From NCBI GenBank assembly GCA_029490685.1, contig CM055959.1, positions 48,938,096 to 49,002,095 of the forward strand: 64,000 nt of DNA, written 5' to 3'. The position numbers and the translations under genes are program-made. Shown here piece by piece: positions 34,711-45,792 of this stretch (position 1 is its first letter; the number at the start of each line of letters is the position of its first letter). A model generated the notes under the pieces. That model did not search any database. It was not told where the DNA came from and saw only the letters and a list, made by a program, of their open reading frames with translations. This DNA comes from Schizonepeta tenuifolia. Taxonomy: Eukaryota; Streptophyta; Magnoliopsida; Lamiales; Lamiaceae.

Positions 34711-35560
34711 ACTCGTTTCTGCTATGCATACAAGTTTCTTTCAGTAGTAAGGTGGAGTATTTGTATATACTCTACGCCTAAGTCTTCTTTCAAGAAAAGT
34801 TAGGTCGTAACACTAAGTTAAGAGTGTAGACGACAACTCAACCTCCCGCTACGTCGACTCAACCAAAGAAGGAAAGTAAGGAAAGAGTTTCGGAAGTATG
34901 ATTTCTTTTAAGAAGAAATTTTTGTTTAAGTATGCAAGTATGTTGTGAATAAATTATGCCAAGTATGAATGTGATTAAAGTATAAGAGTTATACTTTGTG
35001 ATATTATGTGAACTATGTGAAAGTATGAATACTATACTATGTGAAAGTACGTGAAACTACGTGAGTTATAATTTCTTTGAATGAGATGTTTGTTTGGCAT
35101 GAGAATCTAGATAAATTCTAAGGCCTTCCCGATTCTTTGAGAACATAGACGTTCTAAGAAGCGTGGGTTCCAAATTGTTCAAAAAAAAAAAACGATCGAA
35201 TCGGAAAGGACAGAATAAAGGGAATCAAAGTAAACAAACGAATGTCACATGCATAAAGTGACATGAACAACAGACTCGTTGGAGTCAACTTATTTTTATA
35301 AATGAAAGCCGTAAGAGTTTCCTTTTAAGGAAATGAAATAAAGAAGAATAAGAATAAATAAGTTAATAAGTTGAAAGAATGGAAAGAAATCACGAGGGAT
35401 AATTTTTTGTTTACGTATATTGTTTGAGTGCAATTTCTTGAAAATTGCTAGATGCTTAAGATAAGATGTTGTTAAGTGGTTTAAGTATTGCAATTTGAAT
35501 AATGGAATATTCTAATTGTAATTTAAGAATTCTTTAAGATATGTAAATTATCCTACTAGT
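34711..35560 (+). other. Untranslated leader of element 3
   Basis: AT-rich and non-coding, collinear with the other two leaders but shorter. CAACTCAACCTCCCGCTACG recurs near 34832. Confidence 0.6.
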
Positions 35561-35593
35561 TACTGATCCGTGTTCTCTTAAAATCTTTGTAGG
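35561..35593 (+). promoter_or_regulatory. Splice-acceptor-like site directly before ORF0 (element 3)
   Basis: TTACTGAT, a T-rich run and CTTTGTAG ending at 35592, then one G and ATG at 35594. Paired with the donor at 32015 the intron would be about 3.58 kb. Confidence 0.55.
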
Positions 35594-36532
35594 ATGCCTG
35601 CTACACGTGTCACGGCTCGGAAGAGCCAACCCCTGAGACAGCGTACAGTAGTGGACGAGATCTTAGACGAGTACTACTACTACGAGGTGGACCCGAACCA
35701 TGATATAGGGCAGTTAGTCAGTGACTTCGCTGCACGCTTCTACGCAGCCCGTCACTTTGTTTCTGAGCGTCAGGCAATAGCCGATCTGACTGTACGGCTG
35801 CCCGATGAGTGGCACGGTTGGGCACATGACATAGCTTGGTTCCACATTGCACTGATAGGTGACGACCCCGAGCCTATCGGCAACTTTTCTGGATTCGCTC
35901 TAGCCATTCATAGGCAATTCTTTGAGAGTCGGGTCATGTGGACTGTTCCGGTTCAGGAGCACCTTTCCTACCTCCACGTTCCGATAGAGTTTGTGCCAGA
36001 TTTCGAGTTTGAGCTTGAGTCATTTGCCATGGATCCGGAGATGGCCGCACTGTTAGAGTTGCCGCCAGTGCTTGCACCTAGTGAGGGGTTAGTTCTTGGA
36101 GACGAGTACTTAGAGAGAGACGTAGAGCTTGCTGCGATGCTAGAGTTACCATCTCCTCTTACACCACTTGAGGAGATTTGTGCTGAGTGGACGAGGGTCC
36201 GAGGACAGTTCGAGGCGGGACCATCCAGGGCCCGTTTTGCAGAGGTCTACGTGTCTAGTTTACCTCCTGAGCACCTTCTTCCCCTGAAGAAGCTTACAAT
36301 AGAGCCCAGTTTGGACGACTCTGAGAGGACAGTTTCAGACGTGCCTACGCCACCACCACTTGTACTTTTGGACGGCACCACCTTGAGGGTTGACGAAGCA
36401 CTTCAGCTCATCTTTGGTACAGAGTTTGAGGAGGATCCGATGGAGGAGGACCCTGAGGAGGATCCGATGGAGGAGGATCCCAAGGAGTTGCAGGCCGTAG
36501 AGGGCAGTAGTGACTTGACCGCAGCTTGTTGA
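35594..36532 (+). CDS. ORF0: intact conserved acidic-repeat ORF (element 3)
   Basis: 312 codons, unbroken. ATRVTARKSQP is at residues 3-13 and the N-terminal domain at about 14-125 includes LPDEWHGWAHDIAW at 69-82. Two acidic motifs, DPEMAALLELP at 147-157 and DVELAAMLELP at 176-186, replace the three of the other copies. PEHLLPLKK is at 225-233, DGTTLRVDEALQLIFG at 260-275, and the DPMEED-type acidic tail at about 281-296. No transmembrane or secretory segment is seen. The family is not recognised. Plausible roles are a regulatory or packaging factor, by analogy with extra ORFs of other plant LTR elements such as Ogre, but no similarity to those was shown here. Retention while gag-pol is lost may be chance. 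Confidence 0.8.
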   Translation: MPATRVTARKSQPLRQRTVVDEILDEYYYYEVDPNHDIGQLVSDFAARFYAARHFVSERQAIADLTVRLPDEWHGWAHDIAWFHIALIGDDPEPIGNFSGFALAIHRQFFESRVMWTVPVQEHLSYLHVPIEFVPDFEFELESFAMDPEMAALLELPPVLAPSEGLVLGDEYLERDVELAAMLELPSPLTPLEEICAEWTRVRGQFEAGPSRARFAEVYVSSLPPEHLLPLKKLTIEPSLDDSERTVSDVPTPPPLVLLDGTTLRVDEALQLIFGTEFEEDPMEEDPEEDPMEEDPKELQAVEGSSDLTAAC

Positions 36533-36542
36533 GCAGAGCATC

Positions 36543-37043
36543 TTGGAAGTTGAGCTTGAGGTTATGTGTCTTCATACATATAGCCTTAAGATTTGACGTC
36601 GTTTGTTTAAATTCCGCTGCAACACTGTTATTTGATACGTTTGATTGCATGCTCGAATCCTTGACACAATGAGCCTGTGTGCTCGAACAAACCTTAAATC
36701 CTTTTTGAAATCCGTCCTCAAACGTTGATAAAGTCTTCTAACGATTTCTCGAATTTCCTTAACCACCATTTGATCATTGAAACTAAAAGATAGCCCACTT
36801 CTGAATGCAATACTTGTTAATCACCAAACCTAATTCCTTTATTGGATTCGATATTTAACTTTGCTTGGGTATTTATTCATTTGAAAATAATTGATTAAAA
36901 ACCCACCTTATTGTGATTATGAATTCATTGTTGAATTAAATTCTTATTCATCGAGCATGTTTCTTGAGTTAAATTTTAGTTGTTCTCTCTTACTGCCCTT
37001 TACATTCTAGTCGTTTTAATATACTAGGAGTCGGGCTGTGATA
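36543..37043 (+). repeat. 3' end of a family-2 LTR
   Basis: The tail ends GGGCTGTGATA at 37043 and shares the TGTGTCTTCATACATATA block and CCGCTGCAACAC with the LTR at 52256-56588 read on the minus strand. Its beginning is missing, so it was joined to element 3 by deletion. The following CTAAA is its candidate target flank. Confidence 0.65.
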
Positions 37044-37640
37044 CTAAATGGAAGAACAGGAGGAGGTGTGGACACTCGACTTCTTTTGAACTTCGGCTGA
37101 GGTGTTCTTGCTGGAGATAGTGGTGGTCTGTTGCAGCTTCTTCACTCTAGATTTTCTCTCTTCTCTCTCTTGGCTCAATCGTCTTGATCTCAGATGTGGA
37201 GTCCTCTATTTATAGAAGGCGATCTAACTAGCCATTGGAAAGAGTTGTTTGATCTCTGCCAAAAGTATGTCACTCCACCTGTTTTTCTTCAAACTTTCCT
37301 GAAATGGCAACTGTGACCTTCGTTTTATACACGTCTTTATTGTCGGTACATTTATAGTAAGTTTCCAGCTTACTTGTACTTCCGAGTAGATTTAAATTTG
37401 GACTTCAACTCTTCTGCCTACAACGTCTTCAAAATTTTCTCTTCTCAGCTTTGCGATGTCTGACTTCGACACAACTTCTCTTCACGCTTGAGCTGTATGG
37501 GTTAGTTGAGGGGTCAACTGAGTCCGTGGTATAGCTGAGCTTGGGTCTCAACTGAGTTCTTCACGAACTGTCTTCTTCAGTTTGCCTGACTTCTTCTGCT
37601 TCAAACAGTGAGCTCTAGCTAAGTTCATACTAATGTGTCA
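37044..37640 (-). repeat. Truncated copia LTR
   Basis: Read on the minus strand it starts TGACACATTAG and matches the copia LTR at 46570-48054: GAACTTAGCTAGAGCTCACTG, the TCAGTTGA repeats, and a CTATAAATAGAGG TATA box. It stops within the leader at TTCTTCCATTTAG. The family-2 LTR end abuts it. Confidence 0.75.
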
Positions 37641-37963
37641 AAAGGCCCATTACACTCACTTCTGGCCGAAAAAAGGGGCGAAAATACGAAAAAAAGTGAT
37701 GGTCCTTTTTTCTTGTCCAAAAAAGTTCTTTTTGCTAAAAAGTGAAAAGTAACGATCCTTTTTGGCCAGTTAGCTCACTTACAACACATAAAAAAATTAT
37801 TTATTTTGTTGTACTTAGGAGTGATATGAATAGAATAAAGTATAGGTATAGTGAAAACTTGGATAAAGAATGTCGTGCTAATTTAATTAGCTTCTTCGAC
37901 ATTTTATTATGGATTGCATTTCTTTGTGAGATTAATTAATGAATTTGAAATCTGGCGAGAATT
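37641..37963. other. Non-coding stretch, possible DNA-transposon remains
   Basis: Contains CTTGTCCAAAAAAGTTCTTTTTGCT, a composition seen in plant MITEs. No gene is called. A 65-codon frame at 37742-37939 is too short to assign. Confidence 0.3.
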
Positions 37964-38175
37964 GTAACGATATGGTTATCACATTGTGGATGACACAGGT
38001 TTTAAAAAATTATTGGATAGTAGTGAATTGCACTGAGTATTGTCGTGAGTAGAGTAAGGCTACCACTATAAATGTAAGTGGAGTATTGTAAAATATAAGG
38101 ATAAATATAAAAGAATATATAATGTGGATGGATCAAAATGGTAAAAGTGACAACCATATCGTGAACAGAGGGAGT
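37964..38175. mobile_element. MITE-like element with inverted repeats
   Basis: GTAACGATATGGTTATCAC (37964-37982) is repeated inverted as GTGACAACCATATCGTGAAC (38147-38166). The right side ends AACAGAGGGAGT, like the TIR tail of Stowaway-type MITEs (GGACGGAGGGAGTA). About 0.2 kb, non-coding. The superfamily is a guess. Confidence 0.55.
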
Positions 38176-38282
38176 CGATAATAAAGATTTTCACTTTCTT
38201 AATTTGAGATTATTATTATTAAAATAGATAAAATGAAAATTACAAGAAAATTAAAAAACAAAAGCAAAAAAAAGCCTATCTA

Positions 38283-38836
38283 AAAAGATTTTCACTTTCA
38301 AAATAAAATTATAACTACCAAACAAATTGCATCTAATGTTTAAATTAATATATAGATTAAAATTGAACAACAAATTATCAAAAATAGCAAATGAAGACGG
38401 GAGAATCGCGCAATATTTTTTTTAAAATTTAATTTACATATCAAAGACTTTCACTTTCAAAATAAATTCTTATATCTACCAAGTAAATTGTGACTAATAT
38501 TTTTAATAATCTTAATGAAGTATTTGAATTAATTAAACTACAAAAGGAAGAAAAATAGTAAATGAAGACGGAAGAATGGTATAACAATATTCTTAAATTT
38601 AACTAGAAATTAAATATTTCACTTTCAAAATTAATTTCTATAATAACTAAACAAATTGCGGCTACTAATTTCAATAATCTTACTAAAGTATGTGGATTAA
38701 ATTGAACTAAAAGGATCAAAATTAGTAAATGAAGATGGAAGAATTAAGAAATAATCTTCTTGAATTAATTAAAAAAAATGATTTTCACTTTTTAAATAAA
38801 ATTTTATTACTACCAAATAATTGCGTATAATAATAT
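38283..38836. repeat. Diverged tandem repeat, about 160-bp unit, 3.5 copies
   Basis: TTTTCACTTTCAAAATAAA-like starts recur near 38288, 38443, 38608 and 38768. Each is followed by CTACCAAACAAATTGC, and the first three also by AAATGAAGACGGAAGAAT. It runs straight into the Helitron-like terminus. Confidence 0.75.
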
Positions 38837-38866
38837 CCCGTCGATTTTCGACAGGTTACACACTAG
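38837..38866 (+). mobile_element. Helitron-like 3' terminus
   Basis: Hairpin CCCGTCGA (38837-38844) with TCGACAGG (38848-38855), loop TTT, one mismatch, then 7 nt and CTAG (38863-38866) followed by T. This is the expected 3' layout of a plant Helitron. No Rep/helicase gene is present and the 5' TC end was not located. Confidence 0.5.
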
Positions 38867-39299
38867 TATCAATATAATATTGTAATCAAATTCTCAAATC
38901 TTAGAATTCCATAAATTATACTCCTACGTAAAGATTTATGCCCCAATAACTTAGCGTTCACACTGTGTTTCTAGATGATGTATTTATATAAAATTTAAAA
39001 AAGTTTATTTACAAAAGTGGTCACAGTAGGTAAGAAAACAGTAATTTTGTAAGGCAACTTAATTTGAGAATATTATTAAAATAGAATAAAGGAAAATTAT
39101 AATAAAAAGAAAACAAAGAACGGAAAAATGAAACCTATCTAAAAGGGGCTATTAAAAGGAAAGAAAAAGAAAAAAGGAAAGAAAATAATCTAGCCGACTC
39201 TGTCACTAAACCGGCTAGAGAACAAGCTAAACAGTGGCAAAATAAAAAAACAATATGAAACCGCCACTGTATTAAAACAGACTAATCTAAGAAAATTAG
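38867..39299. other. AT-rich spacer, nothing called
   Basis: No gene, LTR or transposon end recognised. An imperfect palindrome CTAGCCG...CGGCTAG lies at 39190-39218. Confidence 0.5.
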
Positions 39300-41126
39300 C
39301 TAAGAGCTAACTTCCCGAAAACGGCGACAAGGAATCGTATGCCGCTGACCCTCAACAGATATTGTTACCCTTAAATTTTCCGCATCAAGCAGAACTGGAC
39401 CTGCCTGTTCAAACCAAGGGAAACCCAGAATTAAAATCTCCTCACCCAAAGGAGCCTCAAAGAAGTCTATCTTGAATCCAATATCGTGAGCGTAAATACA
39501 GACATTTTTAAAAAACATGCCTCTTCTCATGATTTCACCATTAGCCGTGCAAATGAGTTGCCTATAGTCCTCCAAACGATATCTCCATCTCAGACCAATC
39601 CTATCAACCAAAGAGGAAGAAATAAGATTACGAGTAGAACCTGAATCAATGAGAAGCCTTAACAGATGCAACTCCAGACGTTCGATAATGCCCCCATTTA
39701 AAATGAAGGAGTTTTCTCTTTTCAGGGAAGTGAGCTGGAAGACACCCTCAGAGACCTCTTCCTGCATTAGTGAGGCATTATCCTCCACAACCTCATCTGC
39801 AGAACCTCCAGCCTTGCTCCTCGTGTCATAAGTCTTTTTTGGAGTCCTTGGCTTTCTATTTCTTTTCTTCTTTTGTTGAGAAGGATCTTCTTCAACTCTA
39901 CCCTCCTTTTCGTAAGGAAATTCCTCTCTATATCCAGAAAGAGACTTCGGGGGATCCACCTTAGTGTGAGTATAGTATTGAAAACCAGCTACCTTACCTT
40001 TCCTCCGCTACGTGTTAGGTGTTGGTGCAACGCCCTTCCTTTGTAACTGAATGAGATTCAGAAGAAGCACCCGAAATGGACTCCTCCAAATTTTTATCCT
40101 GCTGATCAGAAACAGATTGAGCAACACCACCCTCTCCCTCCAACTACTGCCCCTACTGTTCTGGAGGAGGCTCCATTACTATCTCCTCTACCTTTTCCTC
40201 ATTGCTATCTTGAGAATCCGATGCAGCAAGCTCCTCAAGGAGTTGCGCTTCCTTATCCAGGACCAAATTCCTTACTCCATCAGAATAAACAATCTGTCGT
40301 TCCCCTACAATTTCCTCCAACTCAACATCATTAGACAGCAACTTATACCTATTCAAAGTTGTAAGAGTCTCCCCCGCCTTTTTCTTTTGCTGATTTCCTT
40401 TAACAACTCCCTCAACCTACTGCTTTGTAGACTCATTTCCAATCTCTTCCAGGTGACACTCTTGTCTTGCATGCTTCTTTCCCTGCTGAATTCCAGGTTG
40501 TTCTACCAAAGTAGAATCTGAAATCGACTCCTGTCGAGCCTCACCCTTCCTACCAACTTCTACCCATTCCTGCTTTGATGGCTTCTCCTCTACCTTCTTT
40601 TGAATCCGACGGCAGTTGGCAAGTTTATGCCCAACAATCTGGCAATTTGGGCAGAAAATTGGCTAATTTTCATACTTATATTCTATTGTGAAAGACTTGG
40701 AACCATGATCTACCCATAACTCTATCAAAGGTTCCTTTGTCATATCCAAATCAACAAGAACACGAACATATAGCCCAACATGTCATTTAATAGAGGCACC
40801 ATCTACCTCCAATGGCTCACCAACTGGCTTGATAGCCGAAGCTATCATTTCAGGCTCCCACAAATAATATGGAAGATTTTTTATACGAACCCAGACCTAC
40901 GCAATGTTGGAACGTACAACTTGTGGATCAAAATTTGGAGTCCATTTTCGAACTGTAAAGGTTCCTCCCTTTATCCCAAAGGAAGATGGACAACGAATCC
41001 ACTTTATATCCACAATATCAGAGAAAAGAATCGTAAAGAATCCTTTCACCATTGCAACCAATTTCAACGACTGCTTAAGCTTCCATAATCCTTGTAGCTC
41101 CTGTTGAATGTGCAAGATAGGACAAG
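39300..41126 (-). pseudogene. DUF4283-like, CCHC and retropepsin-like gene, 3' part
   Basis: Minus strand. It begins with a DUF4283-like segment (41121 to about 40690) including FTVRKWTPNFDP and LPYYLWEPEMI. A zf-CCHC_4-type knuckle FCPNCQIVGHKLANC follows (40655-40611), then a charged linker. Last is a 219-codon frame (39959-39300) with a retropepsin-like core: LLIDSGSTRNLIS, DSG codons 39647-39639, and a later EILILGFPWF. Several stops break it (for example TAG at 40665-40663). DUF4283 plus this knuckle is typical of plant LINE or gag-like proteins, while an aspartic protease is typical of LTR elements. No RT follows. It is interrupted by a solo LTR at 41127. Confidence 0.65.
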
Positions 41127-44100
41127 TATCACAGCCCCAAATCCCGAGGGATGGCAGAAGCCGGGGTGCGACCAGGATTGGATTAAAGAAGCGGGGAAGA
41201 AAAGCACTGACTGAATAAACATACATACACGACTACATAATTTCTATGAACAAGACCTCGATTATAATATATATAAGAAAAGAGTTGATCTCGGAAGATC
41301 ACTCGACAAAGTATTCAAAAAGAAATCTAAGTTATTAACAGAACTTAGACTACAGTGATATAATTACATAACATCAAAAGTGTTCAAGCGTCTAGAGTTT
41401 GGCAGCGGAAAAAGTGAGACATAAATACAAGTCTTCTCCTAAAGACGACTTCCACTCCTAACTCAACCCTCCTCCGCTCTCGTCGCTTCAACCTGCACAT
41501 TTAGAAACATATGCAGGGCTAAGTACGATAGTACTTAGTGGGCACGTTGCCGAAAACATAATCATAGTATAGATAAACAGGCATCTCATTTTTATAGCCC
41601 AACGGGGTTTTCATTTAAAAGAGCCTGTGCCTATTAAACATTTTTATCTCAATCAATAAGTAGCTCGCGCGAGCATTTTTCCATAGATGTTACGTTCAAA
41701 ATCTTGACCAGTCATTATCACCGTGGCTGGTTACCCCTCAATAGGATACCACATACACCATAGGCTACAATGCACTAACTCTAGAAAGCACCTAATGACT
41801 AACTCAGAGCCGATCGTTAAGTAGTTAACACCTAATGGTTAACATACAATTCTGGAAAGCACGACGGCTAACTCAGAAGTGGTACAAGAGAACTCACATA
41901 AACATAAAACATTTCATTTATGTCTGATATCACTTTGAAAACACAGTTATCAAAGCTCATAAAGCTCACTTTCGAGTTGTGGAAAAATCCACATTTTATT
42001 TGTTATAGATAAAAGCCCACCTTAGCTTTACAGAACTAAATAACACGCTCCTCCTCTTTAGTCTTCCGCCCTTTCCTTGTACTAACTTCGTCCTTCATCG
42101 TACATGAAACATAACCTCGATGAGTCGTTGAGACAACAAAAGAAAATGGAAATCGAAAACAAGTTTGATTTAGTCTTTTACGTTCCAACTTTTAGGCATT
42201 TGCACGCTTAACTAATTTCTTTTATTTAATCGGAAACGAGATACGATCATATCTCGTTTTGACACTAAAACTCTGTACTTGAATCTTAGTTCAGTAGAAT
42301 AAATAGTCGTTAACTCATTACGACTTAAAAGATCGAAAGAAACTAAGTTGAGAAGAAAACAACTTAGGAAAATAGATTCTGAAAATTCACTGCGCAATGC
42401 AGTAGTTCTGGGGACTTCCTAGAATAGAGTATTTGGAAACAGGGGAGGTTTCCTGTACTGTTAGAAAGCCATGGAAGTCTAGTTTACGCTCCAATTTACG
42501 GATCTCAAATCCGATAAACGAGCTAAGAGATATTGCAGTTTCCGGAAAGGGTCGCAAAACTGCCGCGGCTAACCCTAAGTCTCGATAGAAAATGCTGTAT
42601 GACTTCCTAGGTTCGTTCTAAGTTATCGAACCTACGTTCTCACGAAAATATCATATCAAGGCAGTCAACGCGTACTCTCGTACGTGAAGAACTCCTTTTC
42701 AAAACTCGTCTATAGACACGACGTTTAAAAACTCGCCGTTTCAAGCTAAACAATTACTATACCATTCAAGTTAACAATTTCAATCCTAACTTCTCGATTA
42801 TAACAAGAGCTCGACATTTCATAGCTCGGATCAACACGCCGTCAACTACAATTTCGTTCCCTCATCATTAATGATCATTAATATCTCATTATATTTCTTA
42901 CTCGACTTCCCTGACATTTCTTACGCTCGATTTCTCGTTTCTTACCAAATTTCAAACGTTGTCGGATTTCGCTCAATTTCTACATTATCATTCATCATCT
43001 ATCGAGATTCATTATTACCTATATCATCATCTCATATCATTACTCAATCTCAACTCATTATCAAACCTTTGTCTCTTACAAATTCATTATTATTTTAGAA
43101 AATTCCAATTAAATTCATATCATCAATTTACACTAATTAGGACATTATTTCATCATCAAATCCTTAATAGAATTAAGCTACATCAAACCTCTTAAACCCT
43201 TAAATTTTCGGTATTAGGAAATAATTAGGGCAAGTGATTTTATTCATTAATGTCATCCATTAATCCAATTCTAAACCTACCACATCAAGTATTATTCAAG
43301 AATTAACAATCCTACATCATTAATTTAAGATTTCCAACTCAAACCCTAACCTAAAAATCGGTGGTCATCAAATTATTAGGGGATTCCATTTATTTTTGCA
43401 TCATTCCTCAATTAAACATCCCCTAAGCTCCATTATACAAACAATTTATGAAGTAAAACATCCTATAGTAAAGCCCTAAATTTCGATCACCTCTAGTAAT
43501 TAGGGTTCTTGAATTTTTCCATCAATTAAACCGTAGAGATTAGTTTCTATCCATTTAATTACATGATTTAAGACTTAAATCATTATCCTAATTAATCTAA
43601 GATTTTTGGTCATAGCATGAAAATTAAAAGATTGGAAATCTAATTGGATAGATTGATGGAGGAGATTATTACCTTGATTATTAATGAAAGTGGAAGTGAA
43701 ATTAGATGGATGATGATCAAGATGTGGTGCTTGGGAGCTTGAAGAACCTTGAACTTCTTCAATGGAGATCAAAGAAATTGAGAGGGAGGATTGTGTGTGT
43801 GTGACCGTGTATGAGAGGGAGAGAAATGAGGGTGATGACAAGTTATTTAGATATTTAGGTTAAGACTTAGGTGTCCCTTATTATATTATTAGAACATAGT
43901 AAAGTTATGAGTCATAAAGTAGAATTAATATAAAAATCAAATATCCTACATGTGTGAGAGGGTGCAAGTCGGTTGGGAGGGGGAATTATTTCTCCAAACC
44001 CGCGTTTTTCCGGCTCGTTACGACGTTATAAAAATCGAGATAATAAAAATGTATTCGGCTCGTTTCCGTCAAAATCCGACTCGACCATAAATTCCGATAT

Positions 44101-44454
44101 ATTTTACTTACTCGGAAAGTAATATTAAAAATATAAATTCCGACAAAACCTCGGGACATCGCAGTCCGAGTTTCGTCCGAAAAATCATAAAAACAAACTT
44201 TCTCGGGCGAATTCGTATCGCAATTTCGTGAATGTAAAAATCAGACAGTTTTCCGATCTGAGTTCTAGAACTAAAAAGTTATCGTACGCGATAACCCTAA
44301 ATACAGTAGTCATCTAACTGACTTCCGTAATTTATTTTCGGAAACGGATTTCACCGATAGTTTTAGAATTCAAATTCATGAACTTAGGCGTGCAAAGCCA
44401 TTTTTATTAATTAATTTCATTTTTAGAGACAGTTATAATTTCCGGGGTATTACA
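41127..44454 (-). mobile_element. Solo LTR, family 1, nested in the DUF4283-like gene
   Basis: 3328 bp. The duplication ACAAG lies at 41122-41126 and 44455-44459. Minus-strand ends are TGTAATACCCC and GGGCTGTGATA, so the terminus is TA instead of CA. Candidate donor GT is at 43672-43671 and the hairpin at 41492-41517. It has a single copy of the internal 210-bp unit. Confidence 0.93.
41492..41517 (-). other. Conserved LTR hairpin
   Basis: CCTGCATAT/ATGTGCAGG as in elements 1 and 3. Confidence 0.55.
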
Positions 44455-45150
44455 ACAAGGCTGCTCACCCTTACGTAGCAGCACCTTCCCAAGCAAAGCC
44501 ATTGACGAGAAAAGCTACTCCCTTCGCTCAAAAACAGACTCTGGGAGCGAGAGAGTCAAGTATTCCCCCTTCATCATCGTAGGATAAAAATTAGATATAT
44601 TGTGCATGGGGATATTGGCCATTTTAGCCGGAGCCAATGCCAAAGCATACGAAGACTGTTGCTGCTCAGTCCGCTTCGAATGCAAAATTTGCTGCCGCTA
44701 CTGCATATCTTTACCATTAGAAGTCGATTCTTTCTCCTTGTTGGAGTAGGATGTGTTGTTCGAACTTTGAATTAGAATTCCCTTAGGCATCGAAGACTGT
44801 TGTTGTTGCAATGACGGCATCTGATTCAAAGGAGGAGCAGAAGAAGAAATCTGTTGCTGCTGGTTTGCCGGAGAAATCTGATTTGCCGGAGTAGAAACAG
44901 ATGGTGCCGTCAAAGGCGAGAAAGACTCAACCAGAACCATACCTGTTTCTAGAGAGGGCAACATCGTAAAGTCAGCCTCAGGTAGGCCCAAAGGCAAGGA
45001 AGCGGAAAGAGACGTTGGAGGAACAACAACAGCTGCTGAGGAAGAAGCTTCAACAACCACCACTGCAAGAGGCAGCAAAGGGACCACCACCGGAGAAGGA
45101 GGGTTCGGCGACGATGGCACCGCAAAAATGCCCCATTTCTCCCACAGTAT
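44455..45150 (-). pseudogene. DUF4283-like gene, 5' part (Pro/Ser/Gln-rich N-terminus)
   Basis: Minus strand, upstream of the solo LTR that splits the gene. The frame at 45120-44698 is rich in Pro, Ser, Val and Gln (SPANQQQQISSSAPP, SLQQQQSS) and is probably disordered. It opens with GTG within a frame that reads WEKWGIFAV upstream, so the real start may be missing. The frame carries on past 44698 with breaks to 44459, where ACAAG marks the LTR insertion. It was assigned to the same gene as 39300-41126 by strand, order and the shared insertion target. Confidence 0.5.
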
Positions 45151-45792
45151 TAATTAAAAATAAAATTGGATAAATTAATTGTAAGGTAGCTTAATTTACA
45201 ATAAAAGAGACCAACTTTTCCACTTTGGCACCAAAATATCCTTACTTTCAATAACACCACCAATTTTTTCTCTTCCTCTTTTTCTTCTCTCCATATTCCT
45301 GCAAACTCATTTTCCATGTCGCTCTCTACGTATTCTCTCTTAGAACATAAATCTTCTCCACTCTTCTCATCTCCGCCGCCCCACTCCTCTGCTTCTCCAT
45401 CGCCAACTCGTTCAAGTCGTCTTCTCCGGCCAAGCGCCGTCATAAATCTACCGTCATCTCTCTTATTTTCTTCTCAGTCTACTCATTTGTGCTCAAGATC
45501 TACAAATAGATCCGTGGATCCAAGTAATTTCTCCCCATTCTCTCTATTCATGTTGAAATTGGGTGATTTAGGGATTGATGCGCTTTTGTTGTCTTTTTCA
45601 AAAGTTTTGTTGGTTTAGGGATTTATTCGTGTTAGCTTATTGATTTTTTGGGGTTTCCATATTACTTTTGTTGTATTTGAGTCAATTTCTGGTGATTTGG
45701 GTATTTTGAGGTTGATTTATTTTGATTATTTTTGTGTTTTTAGTTGATTTATGGTTGATTTGAGTATTTTTCCCAGCTCTAGGATTAACAAA
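45151..45792 (+). other. Possible captured first exon with intron start
   Basis: A 5'-UTR-like CT-rich stretch precedes ATG at 45316 and a Ser/Pro-rich frame MSLSTYSLLEHKSSP onward. It reaches a donor-like CCAA|GTAATT near 45523 and then T-rich, intron-like sequence. GC content and codon-like texture differ from the LTRs around it. It resembles an organelle-targeted or low-complexity N-terminus, but I recognise no family. It may be a host-gene fragment carried by a transposon or simply old sequence. Confidence 0.3.

Larger units (their letters stand above)
31314..36542 (+). mobile_element. Ty3 element 3: 5' LTR, PBS and intact ORF0, gag-pol lost
   Basis: A complete 5' LTR, PBS and leader lead to ORF0. 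Collinearity with element 2 stops just past the ORF0 stop, at GAGCAGAGC near 36540. What follows is the tail of a different LTR family. Gag, pol and the 3' LTR are gone, so this copy is non-autonomous or dead, yet its ORF0 is the only unbroken one in the window. Confidence 0.88.

Noticed and set aside
37742..37939. 65-codon frame with an ECRANL...FLCEI pattern recalling PIF/Harbinger transposases
   Set aside because: Too short and too weak a match; no second domain or paired TIRs.
39190..39218. CTAGCCG...CGGCTAG palindrome as a terminator
   Set aside because: No transcription unit of that kind ends here and the loop is long; likely chance.
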